Notes: generated by a model not told the origin, from the sequence alone. A stretch of 55,716 nucleotides of DNA from Nanobdellota archaeon (GCA_030611805.1 JAUWPB010000004.1:1-55716); one strand, 5' to 3'. Positions 33,004 through 41,856 are shown, counted from the stretch's first letter. Numbers and translations: made by a program.

Positions 33004-33093
33004 TTAGTCACCTAGTTCCATATCGTCGATATCCATATCAATATCGTCTTCAAAAAATTCTCCTTGAGAGATTTTGTTTGAGTTATCCTCCAT
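33004..33093 (-). CDS. 29-residue acidic peptide
   Basis: The short frame MEDNSNKISQGEFFEDDIDM... has 12 acidic residues out of 29. An SD-like AAGGAG (about 33113-33118) and a TATA-like ATTTAAAAAC (about 33133-33142) lie upstream on the minus strand at fitting distances. No homologue is recognised. The rest of 32943-33327 contains no other convincing frame. Confidence 0.45.
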   Translation of the reverse strand: MEDNSNKISQGEFFEDDIDMDIDDMELGD

Positions 33094-33201
33094 TTTAACC
33101 TCGTTTTTGTTGCTCCTTATAGAAAAAATTAGTTTTTAAATATTTCTATGATGGTGTGTGGAAGAGAATGTTTTGAGATTGGAAAATCCCTCCACTATAA
33201 C

Positions 33202-33245
33202 TCACTCCCAGAGAAGTCGTTATTAATCTTAAATGTTTGTCGCTT
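33202..33245. other. Inverted repeat in the gap before tRNA-Tyr
   Basis: AGAGAAGTCG (about 33211-33220) can pair, with one bulged base, with CGCTTCTCT (about 33240-33248). A tRNA-like TTCGGATTCGAAT follows at about 33257-33269. It could be a small RNA or a decayed tRNA-like element. No coding is visible. Confidence 0.3.
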
Positions 33246-33304
33246 CTCTAAAAGTTCGGATTCGAATATTAAACTTTTTTGTGTTTAGCAAACCTGTGTA
33301 AAAA

Positions 33305-33323
33305 ATGGGGCATAAAGCCCCAT
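33305..33323 (-). terminator. Hairpin just 3' of tRNA-Tyr
   Basis: ATGGGGC (33305-33311) and GCCCCAT (33317-33323) form a perfect 7-bp stem with a 5-base loop, starting 4 bases beyond the tRNA-Tyr 3' end. On the minus strand it is followed by TTTTTACAC. A terminator or processing signal is plausible. Confidence 0.5.
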
Positions 33324-33327
33324 GTAA

Positions 33328-33529
33328 TCCCTCCACCCAGATTCGAACTGGGGATCTCCCGGGGTCTGTTGAACATTATGGCTTTTAGGGTTTCATTTAA
33401 TTTCCTTAACGGAATATCCACCTTAGATATCAGCCCTGAGCCTAAATTAATAGGAGGGGTTGATAAGGGGAACCTTGGTTCCCTTTATTTATCTACAGCC
33501 AGGCGCTCTAACCACTGAGCTATGGAGGG
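33328..33529 (-). tRNA. tRNA-Tyr (GTA) with an intron of about 129 bases
   Basis: On the minus strand acceptor CCCTCCA pairs with TGGAGGG, and the first pair C-G is the archaeal tRNA-Tyr identity element. The D-arm is GCTCAGTGGTTAGAGC, the anticodon stem CCTGG/CCGGG encloses CTGTAG-[intron], and the T-arm is CCCAG-TTCGAAT-CTGGG. The intron, after position 37, contains a strong hairpin GGGAACC-AA-GGTTCCC. Discriminator A. Confidence 0.9.
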
Positions 33530-33640
33530 ATAATCTGTAACTCACCAAAAAAGATTGGCAAGATACATATTTTAGAGAGACATATTGAGTTTAAAAAAAC
33601 TTCTGTTAAACATAAGCCAAAGTTAAAAGAGATTTCTAAA

Positions 33641-33665
33641 CAAAACATTTAAAAGTAATGTTTTG
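33641..33665. promoter_or_regulatory. Palindromic operator around the TATA box of the toxin-antitoxin operon
   Basis: CAAAACATT (33641-33649) and AATGTTTTG (33657-33665) are perfect complements separated by TAAAAGT. The core ATTTAAAA inside the palindrome lies about 32 bases before the antitoxin ATG (33683), at the usual TATA position. Binding of the antitoxin here would block TBP, a typical autoregulation layout. Confidence 0.65.
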
Positions 33666-33682
33666 TTATAAAATATTATAAA

Positions 33683-33919
33683 ATGGTAAAAGCAATTTTT
33701 GAAATTCCTGAAAAAGAAAACAGAATATTAACAATTGTTAAAGGTCAGCATGGATTTAGCACTAAAGAACAAGCCTGTGTTTTTATTATAGGAGAGCATG
33801 AGCAGAGTTTAGAACCTCAATTAAGACCCGAATTTATTAAAAAGATGGAAAAAATAGAAAAAGAAAAAGGAATCCCTTTTAAGAATATAAAAGAGTTGAG
33901 AAAATTAACTGGGGAATAA
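33683..33919 (+). CDS. DUF2683-like antitoxin
   Basis: The 78-residue protein starts MVKAIFEIPEKENRILTIVK and ends with an LRPEFIKKMEKIEKEKGIPF ... LRKLTGE helix. It resembles DUF2683-type archaeal antitoxins, which carry a ribbon-helix-helix-like N-terminus and a toxin-wrapping tail. One base separates its stop from the toxin start. The upstream palindrome is its likely target. Confidence 0.78.
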   Translation: MVKAIFEIPEKENRILTIVKGQHGFSTKEQACVFIIGEHEQSLEPQLRPEFIKKMEKIEKEKGIPFKNIKELRKLTGE

Positions 33920-33920
33920 A

Positions 33921-34190
33921 ATGTATCACTACATGATACAGCCAAATCTTCAAAAGATTATGCTTAAATTATTTAGAAAAGATAATCAAACAAGAGAGAG
34001 AATAATTAAAAAAATAAATGAGATTATTAATTCAGGAGATATTGAGCATTATAAAAATCTAAAAAAACCCCTGCAACATTTAAAGAGGGTTCAGATTAGA
34101 GAAAATGTTTTAGTTTTCAAATATGACAAAACAAATAAATTAATATCATTTGAGGACTTTGACCACCATAATAAAATCTATTTAAAATAA
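33921..34190 (+). CDS. RelE/ParE-superfamily toxin
   Basis: The 89-residue product (MYHYMIQPNLQKIMLKLFRK...) has the RelE-like pattern: a helical N-terminus (KKINEIINSGD), LKKPLQHLKRVQIRENVLVF (basic active-site strand) and FEDFDHHNKIYLK. RelE toxins cleave mRNA on the ribosome; catalytic details differ among archaeal members. Antitoxin first and a coupled start fit a type II system. Confidence 0.85.
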   Translation: MYHYMIQPNLQKIMLKLFRKDNQTRERIIKKINEIINSGDIEHYKNLKKPLQHLKRVQIRENVLVFKYDKTNKLISFEDFDHHNKIYLK

Positions 34191-34225
34191 GAGAGTTTAT
34201 GTTTTTAAAATTATTTGTTGGGGTA

Positions 34226-34699
34226 TTAGATATTCATAGCCATTGTAATGTCTGCAGAGATTAATCCTGATTTCTTATAAAATGCAATTGCTTTTTTATT
34301 CTTATAGGAAATATTTGCTTTAAGTCTTTTCAAATTTTTATTCTTGGCCCACTTTTTAAATTCAACTACTAACTTCTCTCCTAATCCCTTGCCTCTATGT
34401 TCTTTATCCACAAACATATGTTCTAATTCTGCATACCTTGATTCTTTTCTTCCTGTTTCATCTTCTAGAATTAATCCAATTAGGTATCCTACAACTTTAT
34501 TATCAATCTTAATTACAATTCCACAACTCTCTTTAGAAGTAATTCTTTCTTTGATTTCATTTATTCCTTCTTTACTGAAATTCCAATCTGGATTAATATT
34601 ATCATCGTATCCTTGTTTTATTTCATATAAAAAAAGTTTTTTATTTAATGCTTGGATAGAAGAAAAATCATCAAGTGTTGCTTTCTTTATTTCAACCAT
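34226..34699 (-). CDS. GNAT family N-acetyltransferase
   Basis: The 157-residue product has the GNAT fold signature: VVGYLIGLILEDE (beta 4 area), the acetyl-CoA loop HMFVDKEHRGKGLGEKLVVE (R-G-x-G-L-G) and NISYKNKKAIAFYKKSGL. The substrate is unknown. It is the last gene of a minus-strand pair with the envelope protein at 34712, 12 bases apart. Confidence 0.92.
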   Translation of the reverse strand: MVEIKKATLDDFSSIQALNKKLFLYEIKQGYDDNINPDWNFSKEGINEIKERITSKESCGIVIKIDNKVVGYLIGLILEDETGRKESRYAELEHMFVDKEHRGKGLGEKLVVEFKKWAKNKNLKRLKANISYKNKKAIAFYKKSGLISADITMAMNI

Positions 34700-34711
34700 T
34701 TTTAAAAGTTT

Positions 34712-36094
34712 TTATTCTCCATCCTCTTCTCTCTTTCTCTGTTCTGCCACAAAAAAAGCCCTGTTTGATTCTGCCTCGTGAATCTCTCCATCCCTCTCAT
34801 AGATTGCAGTCGCTGTTGGCAAGGCAAATTTCCCTAACACTCCTATCTTAGAATAAATTATATACGAAAGCATTCTGGTTTCTCCTGCTTCTAATTTTTC
34901 AAATTCCCACTCTATTCTTTTATTTTTTTCATTTATCCTCAAAGGTTTTTCTCCCCCAAATTCTTTATAGACTTTCACCAATACAGGGAACCTGTCTATA
35001 ATACTTATTCTCTCAACATATTTTTTAGCATGCACAAAAATTGAAACTTTTAATGCAAACTCCCCGCCCTTAGCCTTTACAAAAGAAACCTTTTTTCTCA
35101 GAACCAAATTTGTTTTTGAATATTGTTTTGCCAGCACAACAATTGTAACAATAAAGAATATCACCAACAAAGGAAAGAGCCAGTTAGTTTTTACAACAAT
35201 CTCCAAAGTTTCATCGGGTTTTATTCCTCTGTTCCATGTATAAAATATAGTCATGCCTTGTCTTTCAACAATGTCTGGCTGAGGACTAAAACTTGTAAAC
35301 AGCCTCGAAATAATATTCTTTTTCAGGACTGTTTCTGATTTAGCCAAAACATTTCCTTCATTTGTCTTAGACACTATCTGTGTATTTATAATAAAACCAT
35401 AATCATTTTTTGTGGTTGTCAAAAGGCTTTTTTCAACAAATTTTATAATTCCTTCCACATTTGCTTTTTCATTCTCAACGCTGATTTCTGCATTCAAAGT
35501 ATAAAACCCTGCCATTAACTTTTTGAAATCATCTTTATTTAATTCTATATGAAAATCTTTTCTTTGGTTTGGGCCGAGAGAAAAACTTTCTTCAAATTCA
35601 AAAAAAGCAGAAGAGAATTTTGTATTAATTTCTCCGAAATCAAAATTTAATTTATTATGAATATAAATTTCAAGGGAATTTGAGTCAGAATCAACTTCAC
35701 CGGAACCAATTTCAAAAGCATCTTTTAAATCTATTATTTTAAATGTCAGTTCTTCTTTTGTTTCTGAAGTGTCCTGACTCCTGATAAAATATGAAAAAGT
35801 ATAAGCTCCCCTGTGGGTGAAATCCCCTATTGGAGAAATCTTCAACTGAACATCTTTTGTCTGGAATTCGGCTATGAAAACTGTGCCAACAGGAAACATG
35901 CTAAATCCCAAAAGATTGTAAAATTCAAAATTATCTGCTACTCCAAAATTAGTTATTTCCAGTTCAAAAACAACAGGTTTCTTTAACCCGGCAATCATAA
36001 CCTCATTTGAACTCTGTTTTTCAACATTTATATTTATTGCCAAAACCGACGGCAAGACCAATAGTGCAATTAGTAAGATAAATATTTTTTTCAT
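34712..36094 (-). CDS. Secreted Ig-like membrane protein with cytoplasmic tail
   Basis: The 460-residue protein has a signal peptide (KIFILLIALLVLPSVLAINI), an extracytoplasmic beta-rich region to about residue 305 (KPVVFELEITNFGVADNFEF), one membrane helix (residues 309-330, LFPLLVIFFIVTIVVLAKQY) and a C-terminal domain of about 125 residues ending REEDGE. The layout resembles archaeal COG1361-type S-layer-associated proteins. It is probably involved in the cell surface; no function can be named. Confidence 0.78.
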   Translation of the reverse strand: MKKIFILLIALLVLPSVLAININVEKQSSNEVMIAGLKKPVVFELEITNFGVADNFEFYNLLGFSMFPVGTVFIAEFQTKDVQLKISPIGDFTHRGAYTFSYFIRSQDTSETKEELTFKIIDLKDAFEIGSGEVDSDSNSLEIYIHNKLNFDFGEINTKFSSAFFEFEESFSLGPNQRKDFHIELNKDDFKKLMAGFYTLNAEISVENEKANVEGIIKFVEKSLLTTTKNDYGFIINTQIVSKTNEGNVLAKSETVLKKNIISRLFTSFSPQPDIVERQGMTIFYTWNRGIKPDETLEIVVKTNWLFPLLVIFFIVTIVVLAKQYSKTNLVLRKKVSFVKAKGGEFALKVSIFVHAKKYVERISIIDRFPVLVKVYKEFGGEKPLRINEKNKRIEWEFEKLEAGETRMLSYIIYSKIGVLGKFALPTATAIYERDGEIHEAESNRAFFVAEQRKREEDGE

Positions 36095-36137
36095 GTTAAA
36101 ATCAAAAGTAAATTATATATAAGGATTTCGGTAGTGA

Positions 36138-36488
36138 TTACAATAGGTCTCCTGTAGGAAGATTATATCTGTGGGCAAAAGAATGCAATGTTTCTCTTGA
36201 CAATCTCTTCACTTTTTTGTTTTCGCTGTATATTGCTCCATCCAGTCCACCATTTCCTCCTTTTTTTATTGAAGCAATAATTGAACTACCACCTCTTTGT
36301 TTTCTTAATGTAAAAGTATCTGAAATTATTTGTATAAGTTCCTCATGACCATTAAATTCTTCTAATCCAGGTATCAAAGTATGGTATTCTTTTTTTCTTA
36401 AACTATCTAACCAATTCAAATTATTATTTAAGTTATCAACAATTCCTGAAAGTTTTTTCTCAAGATAATTATAAATCTCCTTTTCCAT
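36138..36488 (-). CDS. Hypothetical protein
   Basis: The 116-residue product starts MEKEIYNYLEKKLSGIVDNL. It is soluble, helical at the N-terminus, with a Gly-rich middle (KQRGGSSIIASIKKGGNGGL). No family is recognised. It shares its strand with both neighbours, with gaps of about 45-50 bases, and an A/T-rich stretch upstream (36489-36510) may be its promoter. Confidence 0.6.
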   Translation of the reverse strand: MEKEIYNYLEKKLSGIVDNLNNNLNWLDSLRKKEYHTLIPGLEEFNGHEELIQIISDTFTLRKQRGGSSIIASIKKGGNGGLDGAIYSENKKVKRLSRETLHSFAHRYNLPTGDLL

Positions 36489-36537
36489 AGAAATATATTG
36501 CTAATTAATTTAAAAAGATTATTGTGATAAAAGAAGA

Positions 36538-37041
36538 TTACCGCTTCCCCTCTAAATCCAAATAAGCTTTTGCCTGCCCCAAAAAATCATCACAGGTTCC
36601 ACCTAATTCTTCTTCCATTTGGTCTATCCTTGAAGTTATTATCCATTTCTCATAAATACCCCTCAAAAATTTCCTAATAGCATCTCTTTCAAATTTTCCA
36701 TCATAATCTCTTATAAGGGTGCCCTTGACACTTACTTTAACCGCACCTTTATTTGTTTTTACTTTAGCATTATTTTGAGTTATCTCAACTTTTGTCAAAT
36801 CAGTTATTTCAAATCCAACTTTAATTTCAAACTTAAAATAATCAGTAACTTTTTTTGTCCCGGTCCATTCAACATCTATATTTTTTGAATCCCCTGTTAA
36901 TTTTTCTACATATTTATCTTCAGAAATATCTAATCCTGTTTCTTCTGTAAGCCATTCGTGGCAAAATTTATAAAAATCCTTGAATGAAAAAATCCCTTTA
37001 TACTTTAAACTGCTTGAAAATATTGTATCTTTTTCTGCCAT
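36538..37041 (-). CDS. Hypothetical protein with a beta-rich core
   Basis: The 167-residue product starts MAEKDTIFSSSLKYKGIFSF. Alternating strands (residues 50-115: IDVEWTGTKKVTDYFKFEIK, then VEITQNNAKVKTNKGAVKVS) and a helical C-terminus (KFLRGIYEKWIITSRIDQME) suggest a compact alpha+beta fold. I do not recognise a named family. A TATA-like element (TTTATATATC region, 37046-37056) precedes it. Confidence 0.7.
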   Translation of the reverse strand: MAEKDTIFSSSLKYKGIFSFKDFYKFCHEWLTEETGLDISEDKYVEKLTGDSKNIDVEWTGTKKVTDYFKFEIKVGFEITDLTKVEITQNNAKVKTNKGAVKVSVKGTLIRDYDGKFERDAIRKFLRGIYEKWIITSRIDQMEEELGGTCDDFLGQAKAYLDLEGKR

Positions 37042-37135
37042 CTTTTATATATCAATAAAAGTTTATTTAAATATTCTTCGGAAATCGTAAATTAATAAAC
37101 AAAATATTTATAAGATTAAGATTCCTTGATAAATA

Positions 37136-37615
37136 ATGTCAAGAGAAAAAGAGAAAACCAAAAAATATTTTATGAAGGTCAGTAATTCAAGAAAACTATA
37201 TTTGCCTATTTATCTTATGATTCTTGTCTTGATTGCGGTTATTATTTTTATAAAATATAATGATTTGAACTTAAGCACTCCTGCTCTTGTTTTAGTTGTG
37301 TTATTTATTTTATTGTCAATAAAATTTACTGAATTGCATAGATGGAGTAATTCTTATAAGATTACCAGAGATTCATTTGTTCATACTAAAGGAATTTTAA
37401 ACAGAAAAACCAGAAGCATGGATTTTCTTGCTATAAGTGATATTGAACTTAGACAAAATTTTTGGCAGAGATTACTTAATTATGGAGATGTTAGTGTTCG
37501 TTTATATTCCGGGGAAAGTGATAATCCCGCTAAAAATATTAGTAATCCTAAAAAATTTGCAGATTGTTTAGAAAAAATGATACATATTAAAAGAAGGGAG
37601 AGCTCAAATTGGTAA
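37136..37615 (+). CDS. Bacterial PH-domain (bPH2) membrane protein
   Basis: The 159-residue protein has two adjacent membrane helices (about residues 22-42 and 50-65) followed by a PH-like domain with RWSNSYKITRDSFVHTKGIL and SMDFLAISDIELRQNFWQRL, typical of the YdbT/DUF304 group. These proteins probably sense or remodel membranes. The stop overlaps the next ATG (TAATG). Confidence 0.85.
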   Translation: MSREKEKTKKYFMKVSNSRKLYLPIYLMILVLIAVIIFIKYNDLNLSTPALVLVVLFILLSIKFTELHRWSNSYKITRDSFVHTKGILNRKTRSMDFLAISDIELRQNFWQRLLNYGDVSVRLYSGESDNPAKNISNPKKFADCLEKMIHIKRRESSNW

Positions 37616-38295
37616 TGGAATATCCAGAAGAACCTATTCACAAAAAACACAGAACAAAAATAATTGTATTTGGAATTTTCTTGATTATTTTATTTGTTCT
37701 TGTTTACACATCTTTTTACGGATTGCCCTTGACAGGGAGCATTATTAAGAGTAATCCTGATCCAAATAACAGTATTTTCATCTCAGCAGATTTAACTGTG
37801 CCTGTTTTATCCCTGGACGGAAAGTTTGAAAAAGTAAATATTGGAGGAAGTTCAGAATCTTTTCTTTATGTGGGAGATAAAAAATTCCCGTTGTCAAACT
37901 CAGAAGAGAATTACATTGTTTTAACAGATTATGAGGGAGTAATATCTTTTGATGAGAAGGTTATATCAAACTTAAAGGGCAATGCAATGAGAGTTTCTGT
38001 TAACGGGGTTCCAATGATTTCAAAGTCTGACAATAAAATGAAGATTTATTTTGATACTGATTTTAATTATAATGTTTTGGAGATTAAAGAAGGAGCGTCT
38101 ATTAAAAAATTAGATTATGAAACTTCAGGGACAGTGAAGTTGGACGAAAAAACAACAATAGATTTAGAAGAGGATAATCTTATAATTGAAAAATTTTATG
38201 GAGATGTAAAAATAGAAAACAAACATTTTAAACTCAATGGTTATCTAAAAAGTTTAAATGTTAAAGGAAACCAGCAAATTTCTATTTCTGCTTAA
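37615..38295 (+). CDS. Single-pass membrane protein with extracytoplasmic beta-rich domain
   Basis: The 226-residue product (MEYPEEPIHKKHRTKIIVFG...) has one membrane helix (residues 16-36) and then a beta-rich outer domain (residues 45-226, SIFISADLTVPVLSLDGKFE, NGYLKSLNVKGNQQISIS). The ATG overlaps the stop of the PH-domain gene, so the two are probably co-translated and functionally linked. No family is recognised. Confidence 0.75.
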   Translation: MEYPEEPIHKKHRTKIIVFGIFLIILFVLVYTSFYGLPLTGSIIKSNPDPNNSIFISADLTVPVLSLDGKFEKVNIGGSSESFLYVGDKKFPLSNSEENYIVLTDYEGVISFDEKVISNLKGNAMRVSVNGVPMISKSDNKMKIYFDTDFNYNVLEIKEGASIKKLDYETSGTVKLDEKTTIDLEEDNLIIEKFYGDVKIENKHFKLNGYLKSLNVKGNQQISISA

Positions 38296-38311
38296 GACAA
38301 GAATTTTATAA

Positions 38312-38875
38312 TTAAGTCGCATCCCTGCACGACTCGCACATTAACATTCCATTAAAATTATGAAGAATATCGTGGTTCCCGCATCCTTCACAAACTCCTT
38401 CACGTATACTTGATGCCTTTTTTACTCTTTTTAATTTTTCTGTTTCCTCTCTGATTTGTGCAAATTCATCAATTTCTGGATAGAATTCCGGATGAAAATT
38501 CAAAATATCTTTTACAGTAACTACCCCTACGAGATCTCCCTGGTGAATTACAGGAAGCTTTTCAAATTTCAGTTTTTTCATTTTACTCATAATTTCTTCA
38601 ACTGTACGCGAAGGTTTTATTTTTGCTATTTTTTTAGGAGAAATATCAATTGCTTTAATTGTTGCTAAATCTTTTTTTGATTTTTTTATTAAAGCCCATA
38701 GAATATCCTGCTGAGAAATAAAACCAACAAGCTTTTTTTTGCTTTGTCTGCTTACAATAAGCAAACTCCCAACTTTTTTTCTGACCATTTTTTTTGCACA
38801 CTCTAACAGCGTTGCATCTGATTTAATCGTCACGGGTTCCCTTGTCATGATGTCTGCAACTAATATGTTTTTCAT
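38312..38875 (-). CDS. Two-CBS-domain protein with C-terminal zinc ribbon
   Basis: The 187-residue product starts MKNILVADIMTREPVTIKSD. CBS 1 spans about residues 7-65 (LIVSRQSKKKLVGFISQQDI) and CBS 2 about 75-130 (KLPVIHQGDLVGVVTVKDIL). A zinc ribbon ends the protein (CEGCGNHDIL ... LMCESCRD). CBS pairs bind adenine nucleotides and regulate partner activity; the ribbon suggests nucleic acid or protein contact. The ATG at 38875 is used because upstream sequence contains the promoter. Confidence 0.92.
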   Translation of the reverse strand: MKNILVADIMTREPVTIKSDATLLECAKKMVRKKVGSLLIVSRQSKKKLVGFISQQDILWALIKKSKKDLATIKAIDISPKKIAKIKPSRTVEEIMSKMKKLKFEKLPVIHQGDLVGVVTVKDILNFHPEFYPEIDEFAQIREETEKLKRVKKASSIREGVCEGCGNHDILHNFNGMLMCESCRDAT

Positions 38876-38964
38876 GCCTATACAAGAAGTCTTTAACTTA
38901 TAAATTTTACTTATGTTTGCTCTACTATAACAATACTTAAAAATGTAAATTTGAGAGAGATAGT

Positions 38965-39336
38965 ATGACAGACAGGCCAAGAATTATTCTACCAAAAGTA
39001 AACACAGAATCTGGAAATAAATTTGTTCAATTATATATTGAAGGAGAACCTTATTTTAGATGGAGTTTTATGGAAGGGCATACAACTATTTTGGGAAATG
39101 CTTTAGAGGAGTTTGGTTTGGAATTTGATTTAATGAGAAATAGAAATAGAGACCTTATTCCTAAACATTGGAAGGCAGGAGAATATACTGCTGTTGGAAT
39201 GGGTTATATTAAATTTGGTGAAAGATTTTACGAACTTTATAAAAAGAGTATTGATTATGAATTAAAATCTAATCAAAAACATGCAGGTGATATGTTGATA
39301 TATTTACCTAAAGGAAAGGAGTTTGTGATAAGATGA
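38965..39336 (+). CDS. Cargo ORF with a thermosome-like N-terminus, overlapping the thermosome gene
   Basis: The 123-residue product starts MTDRPRIILPKVN, which resembles the thermosome start [13 protein letters not shown] encoded 368 bases downstream, then continues into an unrelated soluble sequence (LYIEGEPYFRWSFMEGHTTI...). It occupies the position expected for the thermosome promoter and start: a TATA-like ACTTAAAAATG (38935-38945) lies about 25 bases before its ATG. Its stop overlaps the thermosome ATG. No family is recognised for the main part. Confidence 0.6.
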   Translation: MTDRPRIILPKVNTESGNKFVQLYIEGEPYFRWSFMEGHTTILGNALEEFGLEFDLMRNRNRDLIPKHWKAGEYTAVGMGYIKFGERFYELYKKSIDYELKSNQKHAGDMLIYLPKGKEFVIR

Positions 39337-40940
39337 CAGAAAAACCAGTTGTTCTATTGCCAGAAGATATTCAGAGAATTATGGGAAAAGATGCCCAGAG
39401 AAATAATATTATGGCTGCAAAGATGGTTGCAGAAATTGTGAAGACGACTTTAGGTCCGAAGGGAATGGACAAGATGCTTGTTTCTCCAACAAATGATATT
39501 ATTATTACAAATGACGGCGTTACTATTTTAAATGAAATGCAGATTGAGCATCCTGCTGCAAAGATGATGGTAGAAATTGCCAAGACTCAGGAAAGTGAAG
39601 TTGGCGACGGGACCACAACAGCAGTTATGATTGCCGGAAAACTTTTGGAAAATGCTGAAAAACTTTTAGATAGAAAAATTCACCCGACTGTTATCACAAA
39701 AGGTTATAGGATTGCAGCAGAAAAAGCTCAGGAGATTTTAAAAGAGATTTCCCTGAAAATTACTCCGGACGATGAAGATATTTTGAAACAAATTGCTATG
39801 ACAGCAATGACTGGCAAGGGTGCAGAGGGTGCAAAGGAAAAATTTGCAGAGATTATTGTTAAAGCCGTTAAGCAAATCCAAACCAACGGAAAGATTGATT
39901 TAAATGATATTAAAATAGAAAAATCACAAGGCAATAGTATTAAAGATACAGAATTGATTTCAGGGATTGTTTTAGATAAAGAAAAAGTGTCAGCGGACAT
40001 GCCTGGTATTGTTAATGACGCAAAAATTGCTTTGGTTGATTTTGCTTTGGAATTAAAAAATCCAGAGATAGATACAAAAATTTCAATTTCCTCTCCTGAA
40101 CAATTACAGAGTTTTATTTCTCAGGAAGAAAAAACAATAAAAGAAATGATTGAGAAAGTTAAAGCGTCAGGGACAAATGTTATTTTTTGCCAGAAAGGGA
40201 TTGATGATTTTGCGCAGTATTTGTTATCTAAAGAAAATATTTATGCGTGCAGAAGAGTTGCAAAAAGTGACATGGAAAAAATATCCAAAGCAACCGGAGG
40301 CAAGATTGTGAGTAACTTGGGGGAGCTTGGTTCGTCAGAATTAGGATATGCTCAAATCGTTGAAGAGGTAAAACATGGCGAGGATAATTTAACTTATATA
40401 AAAGGTTGTCAAAATCCCAAAGCATTAACAATTTTAATTCATGGGGGCACAGGACATGTTATGGATGAAACCGAGAGAGCCTTAAAAGACGGGTTGGGAG
40501 ATATTGTTTCTTCTTTGAAGTTTGGTTTAGTTGTTCCTGGAGGAGGAGCCATAGAAATTGAACTTGCACGAAGATTGAGAGAATTTGGACAGTCATTGAG
40601 CGGAAGAGAGCAACTTGCTGTTGAGGAATTTGCATCTGCTTTGGAATTTATTCCAACAACTCTTGCAGAAAATGCAGGAATGGATCCAATAGATATTTTA
40701 ACAGAATTAAAATCAAGGCATGATTCTGGAGAGAGGAATGCCGGATTGAATTTGTTTACTAATAAGATTGAAAATGTTTTGGAGGCAAGAATTATTGAGC
40801 CATACAAAATTAAGAGTCAGGCAATAAATTCTGCAAGTGAAGTTGCAATTATGATTTTAAGGGTAGATGATGTTATTGCCAGTTCTGAAACAAGTGGTGG
40901 AATGTCAGGTATGCCTCCTGGGATGAGAGGGATGGATTAA
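39333..40940 (+). CDS. Thermosome (group II chaperonin) subunit
   Basis: The 535-residue protein has the chaperonin signatures: [14 protein letters not shown] (residues 34-47), [27 protein letters not shown] (ATP site, about 89-104), [16 protein letters not shown] near 395 and the C-terminal [13 protein letters not shown] tail. It folds cytosolic proteins in a two-ring assembly. It is the only chaperonin gene here; the ring could be homomeric. The ATG overlaps the upstream cargo ORF (ATGA), and no separate TATA box is obvious directly upstream. Confidence 0.97.
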   Translation: MTEKPVVLLPEDIQRIMGKDAQRNNIMAAKMVAEIVKTTLGPKGMDKMLVSPTNDIIITNDGVTILNEMQIEHPAAKMMVEIAKTQESEVGDGTTTAVMIAGKLLENAEKLLDRKIHPTVITKGYRIAAEKAQEILKEISLKITPDDEDILKQIAMTAMTGKGAEGAKEKFAEIIVKAVKQIQTNGKIDLNDIKIEKSQGNSIKDTELISGIVLDKEKVSADMPGIVNDAKIALVDFALELKNPEIDTKISISSPEQLQSFISQEEKTIKEMIEKVKASGTNVIFCQKGIDDFAQYLLSKENIYACRRVAKSDMEKISKATGGKIVSNLGELGSSELGYAQIVEEVKHGEDNLTYIKGCQNPKALTILIHGGTGHVMDETERALKDGLGDIVSSLKFGLVVPGGGAIEIELARRLREFGQSLSGREQLAVEEFASALEFIPTTLAENAGMDPIDILTELKSRHDSGERNAGLNLFTNKIENVLEARIIEPYKIKSQAINSASEVAIMILRVDDVIASSETSGGMSGMPPGMRGMD

Positions 40941-40948
40941 GAATCTAA

Positions 40949-41806
40949 TCAACCCAAAATCCCATACAACACACAACTGATTATAACCAGAGCAGAGACT
41001 ATATTTTTCCAGTTTAGTTTTTCTTTAAGAAATTTCCATGCAAAGATATAAATGAAAATAGGTCCAAGCATTATCATCAGGGTTGTGAAAATGACCCCCA
41101 AATTCAGGTAACCATAATATACAATAACCCGGTAAATAACCCAGATAATTCCTACTAATAAAATTTCAAGCCTGACTTTTTTATTTAGTTTGCTGAATTT
41201 TGGTCTGAATATAGCGAGACTAATTAAAAATATCGCAAAGCATCTTAAAAAGTAAAAACTCATTGGAGAATAAAAATTCAGGATTAATTTTGAGATAACT
41301 AATTCAAGTGCAAAAAAGAAACTTCCAAGCATTGCTGCGATAAAATATTTATTAAATCTCAAATGATTTTTTTTAATGTGTGGGAAGACTATTGCTATTC
41401 CGGCAATTATGGCAGGGATAATGATTTTAAGATTTCTATCATATAATTGTTCCCCGAAGATATAACTAAACCAGATTACTAAAATTATAATAAATAAGGG
41501 CTCAAGAATTCTTGCTGGTTCTATCTTAGTAACTTTTTCCCATTTCAAAGAGTAAAAGGCAAACAAGTTTGCTGCAATTGAAAAAATAATTACCAAAGAA
41601 AAAATTAGCAGGTTTTTTAATTCAAATGCTTCAGGAGTCATTTTCCAGAAAAAGTAAATAAAAGGAAGCATCACCAAAACAATTGCAAGAAATCCCGCGG
41701 TTTGGTAAAGTTTAATATTAACTTTTCTTTTTCTTAAAACAATTTTCTCTCTGATTGTTCCTATTGCTAATGCCAATGCTCCTATGATTGGATAATAAAA
41801 TGTCAT
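40949..41806 (-). CDS. EamA/DMT-type permease
   Basis: The 285-residue product has about ten membrane helices in two internally similar halves (residues 1-140 and 150-285). Short loops (IREKIVLRKRKVNIKLYQ) and the sequence style (MLGPIFIYIFAWKFLKEKLN, AAMLGSFFFALELVISKLIL) match drug/metabolite transporters of the EamA family. The substrate is unknown. It is convergent with the thermosome gene, 8 bases away. Confidence 0.85.
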   Translation of the reverse strand: MTFYYPIIGALALAIGTIREKIVLRKRKVNIKLYQTAGFLAIVLVMLPFIYFFWKMTPEAFELKNLLIFSLVIIFSIAANLFAFYSLKWEKVTKIEPARILEPLFIIILVIWFSYIFGEQLYDRNLKIIIPAIIAGIAIVFPHIKKNHLRFNKYFIAAMLGSFFFALELVISKLILNFYSPMSFYFLRCFAIFLISLAIFRPKFSKLNKKVRLEILLVGIIWVIYRVIVYYGYLNLGVIFTTLMIMLGPIFIYIFAWKFLKEKLNWKNIVSALVIISCVLYGILG

Positions 41807-41856
41807 GTCCCACCTTATTTATTATTAAGAAACATGTGTTTATAAAATTTAAGAAA

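Noticed and set aside
33279-33518. Seventy-nine-codon plus-strand frame
   Set aside because: It is antisense to the intron-containing tRNA-Tyr, whose arms account for the sequence.
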